In this document: positions 54,700-63,645 of the stretch, in pieces
How the letters are laid out: each line of letters begins with the position of its first letter
Position numbering within the stretch: position 1 is the first letter of the stretch
Assembly (NCBI RefSeq): GCF_002915595.1
Contig: NZ_PQGG01000040.1
Coordinates: forward strand, 1 to 64,000
Source of the DNA: Zhongshania marina
GTDB taxonomy: Bacteria; Pseudomonadota; Gammaproteobacteria; Pseudomonadales; Spongiibacteraceae
Reading direction: 5' to 3'
Length of the DNA stretch: 64,000 nucleotides
Position numbers and translations under genes: made by a program
Notes under the pieces: model-generated
The model's database searches: none
What the model was told of the DNA's origin: nothing
The model's input: the letters and a program-made list of their open reading frames with translations, nothing else

Positions 54700-56154
54700 A
54701 TGAATGTAAATACGCCCGTCAACGAAAGTAGCGCGCCGTCAGACAATGATCCGAACCGGATACCCGTCGAAGAATTTGTACCAGCGGAAGTGTCTGAGCT
54801 CGACCTCTACCAAAAGCGTGAAAAAATCTACACGCGCAAAATAGAGGGCTATTTTCAACGGCTTCGAACGCTGACCGGCTGGCCACTGCTTATGGGCTAT
54901 TTTCTACTACCTTGGCTACAGTGGGACGGCAGACAATCCGTATTATTCGACCTGCCTGCACGACAGTTTAATGTGCTTGGCCTCACCTTCTGGCCGCAAG
55001 ACCTAACCATGTTAGCGTGGTTACTCATCATTGCTGCTTTTGCGCTGTTTACGGTAACGAATTTTGCCGGCCGAGTATGGTGTGGTTTTAGCTGTCCGCA
55101 AACCGTGTGGACCAGTATTTTTATGTGGATCGAGCAAAAAATCGAAGGTAGTCGCAATCAACGTATCAAGCTAGATGCCTCCCCATGGAGCGCAAATAAA
55201 TTTGCCAAAAAATTCATTAAACACAGCATGTGGCTAGCCGTGGCATTTTATACCGGCTTTACTTTTGTCGGATATTTCACGCCTATTATCGATTTAAGTT
55301 ATGGATTTTTTACGCTGGACATACACCCGTGGGCAGTGTTTTGGATCGCCTTTTTCACCTTAGCAACATACGGTAATGCCGGCTGGCTACGAGAGCAAGT
55401 TTGCATTTATATGTGCCCGTACGCGCGCTTTCAATCAGCTATGTTCGACCCCGACACACTCATTATTTCCTATGACCAAAAACGCGGTGAAAAGCGCGGT
55501 TCGCGCAAGCGAAACGAACAATCCGCCGATGTCGGTTTAGGAGATTGCATCGATTGCCAGCTCTGCGTGCAGGTATGCCCTACCGGCATTGATATTCGCG
55601 ACGGCTTACAATACCAGTGTATCGGCTGCGCGCTATGCGTAGACGCGTGCAACTCTGTAATGGAAAAAATGCACTATCCTAAGGACCTAATTAGCTACAC
55701 CACAGAGAATACCTTAGCCGGTAAGCCATCAAAAATTTTACGCCCACGTTTACTTGGCTACATTTCAGCGGTGGTCATTATGTGTGGACTACTGACTTAC
55801 CGAATTGCCGATCGAGACACCATCGAACTCGGTGTATTGCGCGATCGCCAAGCCCTATATTATCAACAAGAAAACGGTGATATAGATAATCGCTACACAT
55901 TGAAGGTCGCCAATAAAACCCAACAGTCGCACCGCTACCAATTATCGGTTGTTGCTCCAAAGGAATTGAAACTGATAGGCTCAATTGAATTCCAAGTACT
56001 TAGCGGTGAGGTCGTCGATATCCCTATCACGCTTCGCGCTGAGGCTCAGCAACAAGTGCGCGGCGCCTTTGACATTGAATTTAAGGCACAGCGCCTAGAT
56101 ACAGACAACGATATTGTCAGCCACAAAAGTCGCTTTTTTTCGCCAAGTGAGTAA
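54700..56154 (+). CDS. ccoG: cbb3 oxidase assembly ferredoxin-like membrane protein
   Basis: This 484-residue RdxA/FixG-family protein has several N-terminal helices with CGFSCPQTVW and EQVCIYMCPYARFQ, then two [4Fe-4S] clusters, CIDCQLCVQVCPTG and CIGCALCVDACNS, and a C-terminal immunoglobulin-like periplasmic domain. It acts in copper reduction for cbb3 assembly. It follows ccoP by 25 bases. Confidence 0.96.
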   Translation: MNVNTPVNESSAPSDNDPNRIPVEEFVPAEVSELDLYQKREKIYTRKIEGYFQRLRTLTGWPLLMGYFLLPWLQWDGRQSVLFDLPARQFNVLGLTFWPQDLTMLAWLLIIAAFALFTVTNFAGRVWCGFSCPQTVWTSIFMWIEQKIEGSRNQRIKLDASPWSANKFAKKFIKHSMWLAVAFYTGFTFVGYFTPIIDLSYGFFTLDIHPWAVFWIAFFTLATYGNAGWLREQVCIYMCPYARFQSAMFDPDTLIISYDQKRGEKRGSRKRNEQSADVGLGDCIDCQLCVQVCPTGIDIRDGLQYQCIGCALCVDACNSVMEKMHYPKDLISYTTENTLAGKPSKILRPRLLGYISAVVIMCGLLTYRIADRDTIELGVLRDRQALYYQQENGDIDNRYTLKVANKTQQSHRYQLSVVAPKELKLIGSIEFQVLSGEVVDIPITLRAEAQQQVRGAFDIEFKAQRLDTDNDIVSHKSRFFSPSE

Positions 56155-56177
56155 GCCTCGCGATCACGGATATCTCT

Positions 56178-56711
56178 ATGCCCACAAAGACCGGCGCAAC
56201 AAGCAAGTGGTACCAACAGTTTTGGCCTTGGTTTCTTATCGCCCTACCTAGTGCTGTAGTCATCGCGAGTATTATCACTATCATCATCGCGATTACTCAC
56301 GGCGACAATCTAGTGCGTGACGATTATTACAAAGATGGTTTAGCCATTAACCGTTATTTGAAGCAGGATGAAACTGCCCGCCAAATGCAACTTAGCGCCG
56401 CCGGCAAACTCAGCCAAGACTACATAGAAATCACTCTTCGCGGTGTGTCGTTGCCACCATATCCACATTTGGTTTTGCACTGGCAGCACCCTACTAATGA
56501 GACACTAGATATTAAAAGTGTATTGCTAAGAGATGGCGACAATCACTACCGCGGACAACTTTCTCACAACCCAGAGGGGCGCTGGTATATCACCCTGACT
56601 CCCTTCGATACCAGCGATGATATAAACTGGCGACTAAAAACTGAATTCAATACCGATCTCAGCCAACATTTCATCATAGACAGCCAGCACCCTTACTCGG
56701 AGACGCCATGA
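56178..56711 (+). CDS. ccoH: FixH/CcoH-type cbb3 assembly protein
   Basis: This 177-residue protein has one N-terminal helix (WFLIALPSAVVIASIITIIIA), the FixH motif NLVRDDYYKDGLAINRYL and a periplasmic beta domain. It assists cbb3 maturation. It overlaps ccoI (ATGA). Confidence 0.92.
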   Translation: MPTKTGATSKWYQQFWPWFLIALPSAVVIASIITIIIAITHGDNLVRDDYYKDGLAINRYLKQDETARQMQLSAAGKLSQDYIEITLRGVSLPPYPHLVLHWQHPTNETLDIKSVLLRDGDNHYRGQLSHNPEGRWYITLTPFDTSDDINWRLKTEFNTDLSQHFIIDSQHPYSETP

Positions 56712-59152
56712 GCGATGTCTGCTACCACTGTGGCGAAGTCGTCCCTTCTGGCACGGATTATCATGTCACCGTTGACGGCACAGCCAAAGCGATGTGCTGT
56801 CGAGGATGCCAAGCCGTTGCACAGCTCATCCTCACCGCAGGCTTAGACGATTACTACCGATTGCGATCCAGCACAGCGGTCACTCCCAGTGAAGACAGCG
56901 ACGACTACCGCCGGTTTGATTACCCAGAACTCATTGAGGAATTCTCACACCGCGACGGCGATAATTGGGTAAGCCGTTTCAGCGTAAGCGGTTTGCGCTG
57001 CGCCGCGTGCGCCTGGCTAATTGAGCATCACTTGCAAAAAGTCGAGGGCATTGAGTCCGTCACTGTCCACCTACAAAATGCCGTAGCGACAGTAAAATGG
57101 AATCCAAAAGCACTCCTCGTCAGTCAGATATTCCATCTGTTTTCAAATTTGGGCTATCAAGCCCTACCCTGGTCTGCCAGCAATCGGGACAAACAACTTC
57201 ACGACGAAATGGACGGTCTATTACGGCGCTTAGGGGTAGCTGGAATTGGTATGATGCAAGCCGGCATGGTGGCTATTGGACTGTACGCTGGGGACTTTCA
57301 AGGCATCGACGACGGTACCCGCACGCTACTTAGAGTATTTAGCCTGCTTATCACCACCCCTGTACTGCTCTACTCTGCACAACCATTTTTTAAAAATGCT
57401 TGGCGCTCCCTACGACGCTTACATCCCGGCATGGATGTGCCGGTTTCCATCGCATTAATCGCAGCGTATATCGCTAGTTTTTCCGCAACGCTGCTGCAAA
57501 GTGATCATGTTTACTTTGACACAATAAGCATGTTCACCTTTTTCTTATTACTAAGCCGCTATTTACAATTGCGGGTTGCACAACATCAACATAGCGCCAG
57601 CTCTCTCCCCATGTCAGCTCGCAAAATAAAGCATATTGGCAGCAGCGAGTTCGAATGGACCCCAGTGAAGTCATTGGCTGTTGGCGAGTTAATCAATATT
57701 CGACCGGGAGAAACCATCCCCGCTGATGGTATTATCCGCCGAGGTCAAAGCAGCTTGGAAAGCAGCGCTTTCAATGGCGAATTTCTCCCCACCCGCTGCG
57801 TACCCGGCGACACCGCTATGGCAGGTTGCGGCAATGTCGACGGAAATATCGACATTGAAATCACGGCAGTGAGCTCTCACACCGCTTGGGCGAAAATAAA
57901 CCAACTGCTAGAGCAGGCCCAAGCTGCCAAACCAGCTGTAGCCCAGCTAGCAGACCGCATGGCCAGCCATTTCGTAATATTGGTGATGCTCGTTAGCGGC
58001 CTGAGCTTTGTCTACTGGTCTAGCCAAGACAGCAATTCAGCGTTTCTCATTGCACTATCAATTTTAGTGGTCAGCTGCCCTTGTGCGCTATCACTGGCAA
58101 CCCCAGCCAGCTACACCGCAGCAATCAAAGCACTAGGAAAACAAGGCGTACTGCTGAGCAACGGTCGAATACTTGAGCAAATGCGCAATGTGAGCCACGT
58201 CGTTTTCGACAAGACTGGAACCCTCACGGAAGGTCGCCCTCATATATTGTCCTGTCGCTTGCTTGGCAATATTGACGAACAGACTGCGCTGAATATTGCC
58301 GCCAGCTTAGAAGCGCAATCGCTTCATCCGATCTCCCACGCGTTCAAACAAGAACATCGCAACACTCTTAGTCCTGAAAATATTGAAATCGTCAGTGGAG
58401 CTGGCATCAAAGGTCTAATTAACGGCAAAGAATATCGAATCGGCACCGCCGCATTTTGCGGAATAGACGCGCCAACTAACAGCCCCAATCTCAATGTGTT
58501 TCTGAGCGACAATACATCCCCACTCGCCCACTTTTATCTGGCCGACGAAATTCGTGGGGACGCACCAACACTGCTGCACACATTGCGAACTCTTGGGCTT
58601 AAGACAGAGGTGCTAAGCGGAGACAGTTCCAATCAGGTTGCCGAGGTGAGTACAGCGCTCGGTATCCAAGACTTTTACGCAGCATGCAGCGCCGAGCAAA
58701 AACTCGCCCACGTGAAACGCCTTCAAGCACAGGGCGCCACCGTAATGATGGTGGGCGACGGTATTAATGATGCGCCAGTGATTGCTGCTGCAGATATCTC
58801 TGTGGCCATGACCACCGCTAGCCAACTCACCCGCACACAAGCAGATGTTGTACTACTAGACAATAATCTCAGTAGTATCGTTACCCTCTTCGACAAAGCA
58901 AAACAAAGCCGGCGCGTATTAATTCAAAATTTGTCTTGGGCCTTGGGCTACAATCTCCTCGGCCTACCTTTGGCTGCAATGGGCTTAGTGCCACCTTGGC
59001 TAGCCGCACTCGGCATGTCGCTTAGCTCGCTACTTGTGGTATTTAATGCCCTTCGCTTAAACCGCACGCCAAAGGATCATTTGTTAGCGTCAACGTCCTC
59101 AGCCTCCCAAGCGCGAGATGAACTCCTCATCAACGGAGGCTCAAATGGCTAG
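56708..59152 (+). CDS. ccoI: Copper-transporting P1B-type ATPase of cbb3 assembly
   Basis: This 814-residue P-type ATPase has an N-terminal Cys-rich segment (CYHCGEVV, CCRGCQAV), an HMA domain with GLRCAACAWLIEH, eight helices with the metal site SCPCALSLATP, the phosphorylation motif DKTGTLTEG and GDGINDAP. The CPC motif and N-terminal layout mark the FixI/CtpA/CcoI group, which delivers copper to the oxidase. ccoS overlaps its end. Confidence 0.95.
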   Translation: MSDVCYHCGEVVPSGTDYHVTVDGTAKAMCCRGCQAVAQLILTAGLDDYYRLRSSTAVTPSEDSDDYRRFDYPELIEEFSHRDGDNWVSRFSVSGLRCAACAWLIEHHLQKVEGIESVTVHLQNAVATVKWNPKALLVSQIFHLFSNLGYQALPWSASNRDKQLHDEMDGLLRRLGVAGIGMMQAGMVAIGLYAGDFQGIDDGTRTLLRVFSLLITTPVLLYSAQPFFKNAWRSLRRLHPGMDVPVSIALIAAYIASFSATLLQSDHVYFDTISMFTFFLLLSRYLQLRVAQHQHSASSLPMSARKIKHIGSSEFEWTPVKSLAVGELINIRPGETIPADGIIRRGQSSLESSAFNGEFLPTRCVPGDTAMAGCGNVDGNIDIEITAVSSHTAWAKINQLLEQAQAAKPAVAQLADRMASHFVILVMLVSGLSFVYWSSQDSNSAFLIALSILVVSCPCALSLATPASYTAAIKALGKQGVLLSNGRILEQMRNVSHVVFDKTGTLTEGRPHILSCRLLGNIDEQTALNIAASLEAQSLHPISHAFKQEHRNTLSPENIEIVSGAGIKGLINGKEYRIGTAAFCGIDAPTNSPNLNVFLSDNTSPLAHFYLADEIRGDAPTLLHTLRTLGLKTEVLSGDSSNQVAEVSTALGIQDFYAACSAEQKLAHVKRLQAQGATVMMVGDGINDAPVIAAADISVAMTTASQLTRTQADVVLLDNNLSSIVTLFDKAKQSRRVLIQNLSWALGYNLLGLPLAAMGLVPPWLAALGMSLSSLLVVFNALRLNRTPKDHLLASTSSASQARDELLINGGSNG

Positions 59153-59327
59153 TTTGCTGATCTTGCTACCCATCGCGCTGGTATTCTTTGGCTTACTCGC
59201 CTTTCTGTTCTGGTGGTCAGTTGGACATGATCAATTTGAAGATCTAGATCGCGAAGGTCAGCGCATTCTGTTTGACGAAGACCTACCCCAGCGCAAGCCA
59301 AAGGAGAGCCGCGACGATGATGCCTGA
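59145..59327 (+). CDS. ccoS: cbb3-type oxidase assembly protein CcoS
   Basis: This 60-residue protein has one membrane helix (LLILLPIALVFFGLLAFLFWW) and the CcoS signature QFEDLDREGQRILFDED. ATG 59145 follows CGGAGG by seven bases, inside the ccoI end. It is needed for cofactor insertion in cbb3. Confidence 0.93.
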   Translation: MASLLILLPIALVFFGLLAFLFWWSVGHDQFEDLDREGQRILFDEDLPQRKPKESRDDDA

Positions 59328-60111
59328 GGCCCTTAGCTATTCCGCCGCGTTTTTACTTGGTTTAGCCGGCAGTCCTCACTGCCTAGGTATGTGTGGCGGT
59401 ATAACGGGACTACTTAGCGCATCTGTGGCTGCACCAACTCGCCAACAAGGTAATATAATTGCGAGCGAGCAAAAGCTAAGCAATGGCTTACATAGCGTAT
59501 ACTACAGCGTCTTATTCCAGCTCGGCCGGATATCAAGCTACGCCCTACTGGGCGCTATTCTGGGTGGCTCAATAGCCGCTGCGAGATCATTTGCCGACAC
59601 CCAGCTACTACCCATCAGCCAAGGACTTCGTATTCTTGCCAGTGTGATGCTAATTCTTATGGCCTTGTCTATTGCTGGCTGGAGGGGCTTAGCATTAACC
59701 CTAGAAAAAGTGGTGGGCGGTTTGTGGCAAAAACTTCAACCCTTAAGTAAACACCTCATTCCCATTAATACACCAGCTAAGGCCCTGGCTATAGGTGGCT
59801 TATGGGGGCTTTTACCCTGTGGACTCATATATAGCACCCTGATCTGGTCAGCGCTCAGTAGCAGCGCCGCACAGTCCGCTATATTGATGGCCTGCTTTGG
59901 ACTGGGAACCGCACCCGCCGTGCTAAGCATAGGAAGCTTAAGCGGTGGCCTGCGCGGCGCTATAAAAAAAACAACTACCCGCTATGGCTTTGCCACACTA
60001 CTGATACTGCTGGCCCTCTACCCACTCTACACACTCTATGCGCATCAGGGTTCCCATCATCACAGCACAGAGCACCAAGATCATACCGAATACACAGATC
60101 ATATGATGTAA
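59317..60111 (+). CDS. SafE/TauE-like membrane protein with His-rich tail
   Basis: This 264-residue protein has six or seven helices and the pattern GLAGSPHCLGMCGGITGLLS, typical of the small sulfite exporter-like (SafE/DsbD-like) proteins that follow ccoS. The two Cys in HCLGMCGG may bind copper. The last 20 residues include HQGSHHHSTEHQDHTEYTDH, a probable metal-binding tail. ATG 59317 overlaps ccoS. A role in copper supply to cbb3 is inferred. Confidence 0.88.
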   Translation: MMPEALSYSAAFLLGLAGSPHCLGMCGGITGLLSASVAAPTRQQGNIIASEQKLSNGLHSVYYSVLFQLGRISSYALLGAILGGSIAAARSFADTQLLPISQGLRILASVMLILMALSIAGWRGLALTLEKVVGGLWQKLQPLSKHLIPINTPAKALAIGGLWGLLPCGLIYSTLIWSALSSSAAQSAILMACFGLGTAPAVLSIGSLSGGLRGAIKKTTTRYGFATLLILLALYPLYTLYAHQGSHHHSTEHQDHTEYTDHMM

Positions 60112-60179
60112 CAAAGGACCAACATTCAGTGCTCCACCTAACCAGATATCCCAGCTAATAAGCAGATGCCAATATGTGC

Positions 60180-61454
60180 TTAATGCAGTTTTAAGCGCGG
60201 CCTTAACAAACGATTAAAGCGCCCAGCCATTAGCAGCATTAAAGTACGCAGCCAGCCATAGATCGCCGCTTGATGAAGTCGATACAGGCTGACGTACATC
60301 ATCCGCGCCATCCAGCCTTCAATGAAAAAGCTGCCACCTCGAACGCTGCCCATTAAACTACCCAAGGCTGAGTACTCAGACAGCGACACTAGCGAGCCGT
60401 GATCACGATACTTAAAAGGTTTTAACGGCTGCCCTTTCACTATGCGCTGTAAATTTGCCGCTGTATGGTTGGCCATTTGCTGAGCAGACTGCGCACGGGG
60501 AGGTACGTTTTTGCCCTCAGTAAGTTCGCAGGCGCAGCAATCGCCTATAGCAAATACGGCGGTGTCAGCAGTTTGCAAATTGGGATCAACCACCAATTGG
60601 TTAATACGATTAACTTCTAGCCCCCACTCGCCAATCACGTCCGGCGCTTTTATTCCAGCGGCCCATACCAGTAATTCAGCGTCAATACGCTCGCCGTCAC
60701 CGGTGATAAAACCCTGCTCATCGGCTTGCTTAACCATGGTACCGGTATGTACTTTTACGCCCATATTTTCTAATTCAGTCTGCGCTGCACTAGCAATTTG
60801 CTCGCTTAAGGCAGGCAACAGACGGGGCCCCGCTTCAATAACGTGTACTTGTAAACGACTGCGATCTAGCTCCTTGTGTCCATATAGTTTAAGGAGTGCG
60901 ATTGCATGATGGATTTCTGCCGCCAGCTCTACGCCAGTTGCACCACCACCAACAATAGCAACTGAAACCGTGTCACGATAAAAATCTGCGCTGAGGCAGT
61001 GATTTAAAAACCGCTCATGAAAACGATCTGCCTGCTCCCTTGTATCTAAGAATAAGCAATGATCGCGAACACCCTTGGTGTTGAAATCATTACCCAGACT
61101 ACCCACTGTAATAACAAGGTAGTCGTAAGGAATACGGCGCTCAGGAAGTATTTCTTTTCCGCTAGACCCAGTTGCGGGTTCAAGAATAATTTCTTTCTTG
61201 TCTCGATCTAAGCCGCTCATACGGCCTTTAGAAAAATTGTAATAATTTTGGTGGGCATGAGCACGGTAATCCACCGCATCCAAATCTGAATCTATTGCAC
61301 CGGTGGCAACTTCGTGAAAACGGGGTTTCCAAATATGGCTCGCACTGGCATCTACTAATGTAATATTTGCCAAGCCGCGTTTACCTAAACGTTTTCCTAA
61401 TTTCGTAACCAGCGGTAAACCTCCTGCACCGCCACCAACAACCACGATATTCAT
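60180..61454 (-). CDS. ndh: NADH dehydrogenase, type II
   Basis: This 424-residue FAD enzyme has the N-terminal dinucleotide fold NIVVVGGGAGGLPLVTKLGKRLG, a second one in SVAIVGGGATGVELAAEIHHA, FAIGDCCACEL near the FAD site, and a C-terminal amphipathic/hydrophobic segment (MARMMYVSLYRLHQAAIYGWLRTL) for membrane attachment. It passes electrons from NADH to quinone without proton pumping. ATG 61454 has GAGG upstream; a GTG two codons earlier is possible. Confidence 0.93.
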   Translation of the reverse strand: MNIVVVGGGAGGLPLVTKLGKRLGKRGLANITLVDASASHIWKPRFHEVATGAIDSDLDAVDYRAHAHQNYYNFSKGRMSGLDRDKKEIILEPATGSSGKEILPERRIPYDYLVITVGSLGNDFNTKGVRDHCLFLDTREQADRFHERFLNHCLSADFYRDTVSVAIVGGGATGVELAAEIHHAIALLKLYGHKELDRSRLQVHVIEAGPRLLPALSEQIASAAQTELENMGVKVHTGTMVKQADEQGFITGDGERIDAELLVWAAGIKAPDVIGEWGLEVNRINQLVVDPNLQTADTAVFAIGDCCACELTEGKNVPPRAQSAQQMANHTAANLQRIVKGQPLKPFKYRDHGSLVSLSEYSALGSLMGSVRGGSFFIEGWMARMMYVSLYRLHQAAIYGWLRTLMLLMAGRFNRLLRPRLKLH

Positions 61455-61830
61455 ATACACCTCATTTACATAATATTAAATCTTTTGATTCATAACTCAC
61501 TCGACACCAATATTTTGTAAAGCAAACAAAAAAAGTGCGAACAGCTATGACGGGGTCAGATGATGACGCGCCAACACGCTTCCAAAGCCCGACAAATTTG
61601 GGAGTACTCATAAAGGACTTCGCTCGTCTTTCTGGTACAGAAATAAAAGCGCAATTTGACTCTGGCAAACAGTAGGATTAGCTAGTCCAAAAAATGTATA
61701 TTAGCGACTTGAGCCACTGCGGGGCAGTCAGGATTTGTAAGCGGAAAATATGTTACCAAGGGTAACGCTAGTCGCCGGTTAGTGCCAGTATTTAGTTTAA
61801 AAAATACAGAAAATACTACATTGCCAAATC
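61455..61830. other. Intergenic region without supported gene
   Basis: This 376-base gap holds a short open frame on the minus strand (61462-61668) with no ribosome site or recognised family, a segment GACGGGGTCAGATGATGACG near 61550 that looks like repeat debris, and a small ACTGC/GCAGT hairpin at 61716-61728. Its function is unclear. Confidence 0.5.
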
Positions 61831-62421
61831 TTATGTTTTGTCCGGCGACATAGACCAATCAAACTCCATTTGCCGAGCTGTTCGGATTGCCAAATCTACA
61901 CTGTGCAAACGTGCCACTAAGTACAAGCTCATGTCGATACCGGCAGAAATTCCACCGGAACTGACCACTCCCTCGCTGTCTACCCAGCGCAACTTCTCGC
62001 ACACCTTTAACGACGGAAAACACTCCTTAAGACTCGGAATATCCTCCCAGTGAGTGGTGACTTCGTGGTCGCTAACAACACCCGCAGCGGCAAGTAAAAA
62101 TACGCCGGTGCAAACCGACGCAGTCAAGCTTGACTGCGCGGCCTGCTTGCCAATCCATGACAACACCGCGGGCTTAGACATCTCATGGTGATGGACTCCG
62201 CCGACGACAATAAGCACATCTATTTGTGGATGATTGCCAAAGTGGTAGTTGGGAATAACCGTAAACCCTGCGCGAGCGCATACAGGGCCATCCGCTTCAG
62301 AAACTAAAAACACAGTAAACGGCTGCTCATCGCTCACGCGGGATGCCGTTGAAAACACTTCAAAGGGGCCCGCGAAATCTAAAATTTCGGCATTGCCATA
62401 ACAGTAAATACCAATATTCAT
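61831..62421 (-). CDS. DJ-1/PfpI family protein
   Basis: This 196-residue protein has the DJ-1/PfpI fold: DFAGPFEVFSTASRV near the N terminus, VVGGVHHHEM, the nucleophile elbow TASVCTGVFLLAAAG with Cys (about 103), and GGISAGIDMSLYLVARL. It resembles the N-terminal half of GlxA-type regulators but has no DNA-binding domain. Isonitrile hydratases share this layout; the substrate here is unknown. It starts just after the frameshifted GST gene, which may be in the same operon. Confidence 0.87.
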   Translation of the reverse strand: MNIGIYCYGNAEILDFAGPFEVFSTASRVSDEQPFTVFLVSEADGPVCARAGFTVIPNYHFGNHPQIDVLIVVGGVHHHEMSKPAVLSWIGKQAAQSSLTASVCTGVFLLAAAGVVSDHEVTTHWEDIPSLKECFPSLKVCEKLRWVDSEGVVSSGGISAGIDMSLYLVARLHSVDLAIRTARQMEFDWSMSPDKT

Positions 62422-62432
62422 AAGCCGTACCA

Positions 62433-63139
62433 CTACGCCTGACTGTAATAACGTTTATGGATGTTGCGACAAAAACTAGCGAGGTTTTCATAGCGCCGCG
62501 CAATATCATTAAAGTCATTATCAATATCAGCCAAAATAAACTGTGCTAAAAAGCCAAAAACACAGACGTCAAGCACACTCGGTTTGTCGTTAAAGAAGTA
62601 GCTTTATTCCCTAAAAGGACCGAGAGGCTATCGAGGCTATATATAAATATTTGCTGTATTTCTGAATCAGAATGACGACCTAGACCCTGCTTATAAATCG
62701 CCGAACGAACACTTCTACGCACAATATACGGCACGAAGCGACGCATCGGAAAAGGCAATGATCCAAAAAATGTCGCCCTTGTTAGTGGCCATGTCTGCTC
62801 TCTAATCCAACGCGAATAGAGCAAGCACCAATACATATTCTCGTCTAGTGATTTGGCAATTAAATACGCCTGAGCTCGCTGTTCTGGACTTAAGTCCGAG
62901 CTCAAGCTCACACCGGGTTTGCTATTTAGATAGTCAAGAATAAATGCCGAATCTGCGATGGTTTTACCACCCTCAACAATATACGGCAGTTTGCCCTTGG
63001 GGGCGGTACGCAGGTTTGCAATTTCAGACTTGCGCTCAAACTCCAAGCCCGCAATGCGCAAATAAACATCAATTTTTAAAACGAAGGGGCTAGCATCTAC
63101 TAGCCCAAAGCCTTCCCCAAATCCATATAAGGTAATCAT
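62433..63139 (-). pseudogene. Glutathione S-transferase-like gene with a one-base frameshift
   Basis: The N-terminal part is a thioredoxin-fold GST of the metaxin/Tom37-like bacterial group (TLYGFGEGFGLVDASPFVLKID, KGKLPYIVEGGKTIADSAFIL). At about 62601 the frame changes: one base is missing after GNKA. In the other frame the family continues as YFFNDKPSVLDVCVFGFLAQ and on to RYENLASFCRNIHKRYYSQA, ending at TAG 62433-62435. The uninterrupted frame instead ends prematurely at 62546 after a nonsense tail. ATG 63139 has GGAGG upstream. It could be a real inactivation or a sequencing error. Confidence 0.85.
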
Positions 63140-63172
63140 ATTGCCTCCGTGGCAAATCACCTATGCACATTG

Positions 63173-63610
63173 TTAAGGCCCGTTTAACATGATCCGCGTT
63201 GCCAACTGGACTTCACGTAAAAAGCCACTTAACGCCACAATCAAAAAACACATTGCCAGCACAAATAAAGCCGCCACCACAAGGCTGCTATTCCAACCGA
63301 CAACCGCACTCAAAAACAACAACGCAATAACCACGCAAACTAACAGCGCACTGGCAGTGCTAAAACCTATTGCTCGGTGCACCACTCGCGCCCTGCGGGT
63401 AAGCATGCTTAATTCATCGCGAATCACCATACTCCGCTCTTCGCTTACTGTCTCTAGCCGATGATGCAGATTGCGACTGCGATCAATAATTCTGGCTAAA
63501 CGATTAGTCAATACATTTAAAATTCCACCAATACCCGCCAGCAAGAATACCGGTGCAACCGCCTGCTGTATGGCGTGGGTAATGGTGACGACCTCAATAT
63601 CTACTGCCAT
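63173..63610 (-). CDS. DUF2721 family membrane protein
   Basis: This 145-residue protein matches DUF2721: an N-terminal helix (AVAPVFLLAGIGGILNVLTNRLARIIDRSR), a basic cytoplasmic stretch with ETVSEERSMVIRDELSML, and two C-terminal helices (ASALLVCVVIALLFLSAV, VVAALFVLAMCFLIVALSG). The function is unknown. It lies between the GST gene and the Rieske gene in the same direction. Confidence 0.9.
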   Translation of the reverse strand: MAVDIEVVTITHAIQQAVAPVFLLAGIGGILNVLTNRLARIIDRSRNLHHRLETVSEERSMVIRDELSMLTRRARVVHRAIGFSTASALLVCVVIALLFLSAVVGWNSSLVVAALFVLAMCFLIVALSGFLREVQLATRIMLNGP

Positions 63611-63645
63611 TTTATTCCCTAATTTAAGGCCATCTATAGCAGGCC

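Noticed and set aside
61462-61668. 68-codon minus-strand open frame beside ndh
   Set aside because: No ribosome site, no recognised domain, and it overlaps the ndh promoter region; kept only as possible repeat debris.
61711-61730. Third cobalamin riboswitch fragment (GCCACTGC followed by GGGGCAGTC)
   Set aside because: Only a short hairpin with chance similarity; the GAGTCCGGAGACC and CCGCAACGG elements are absent.
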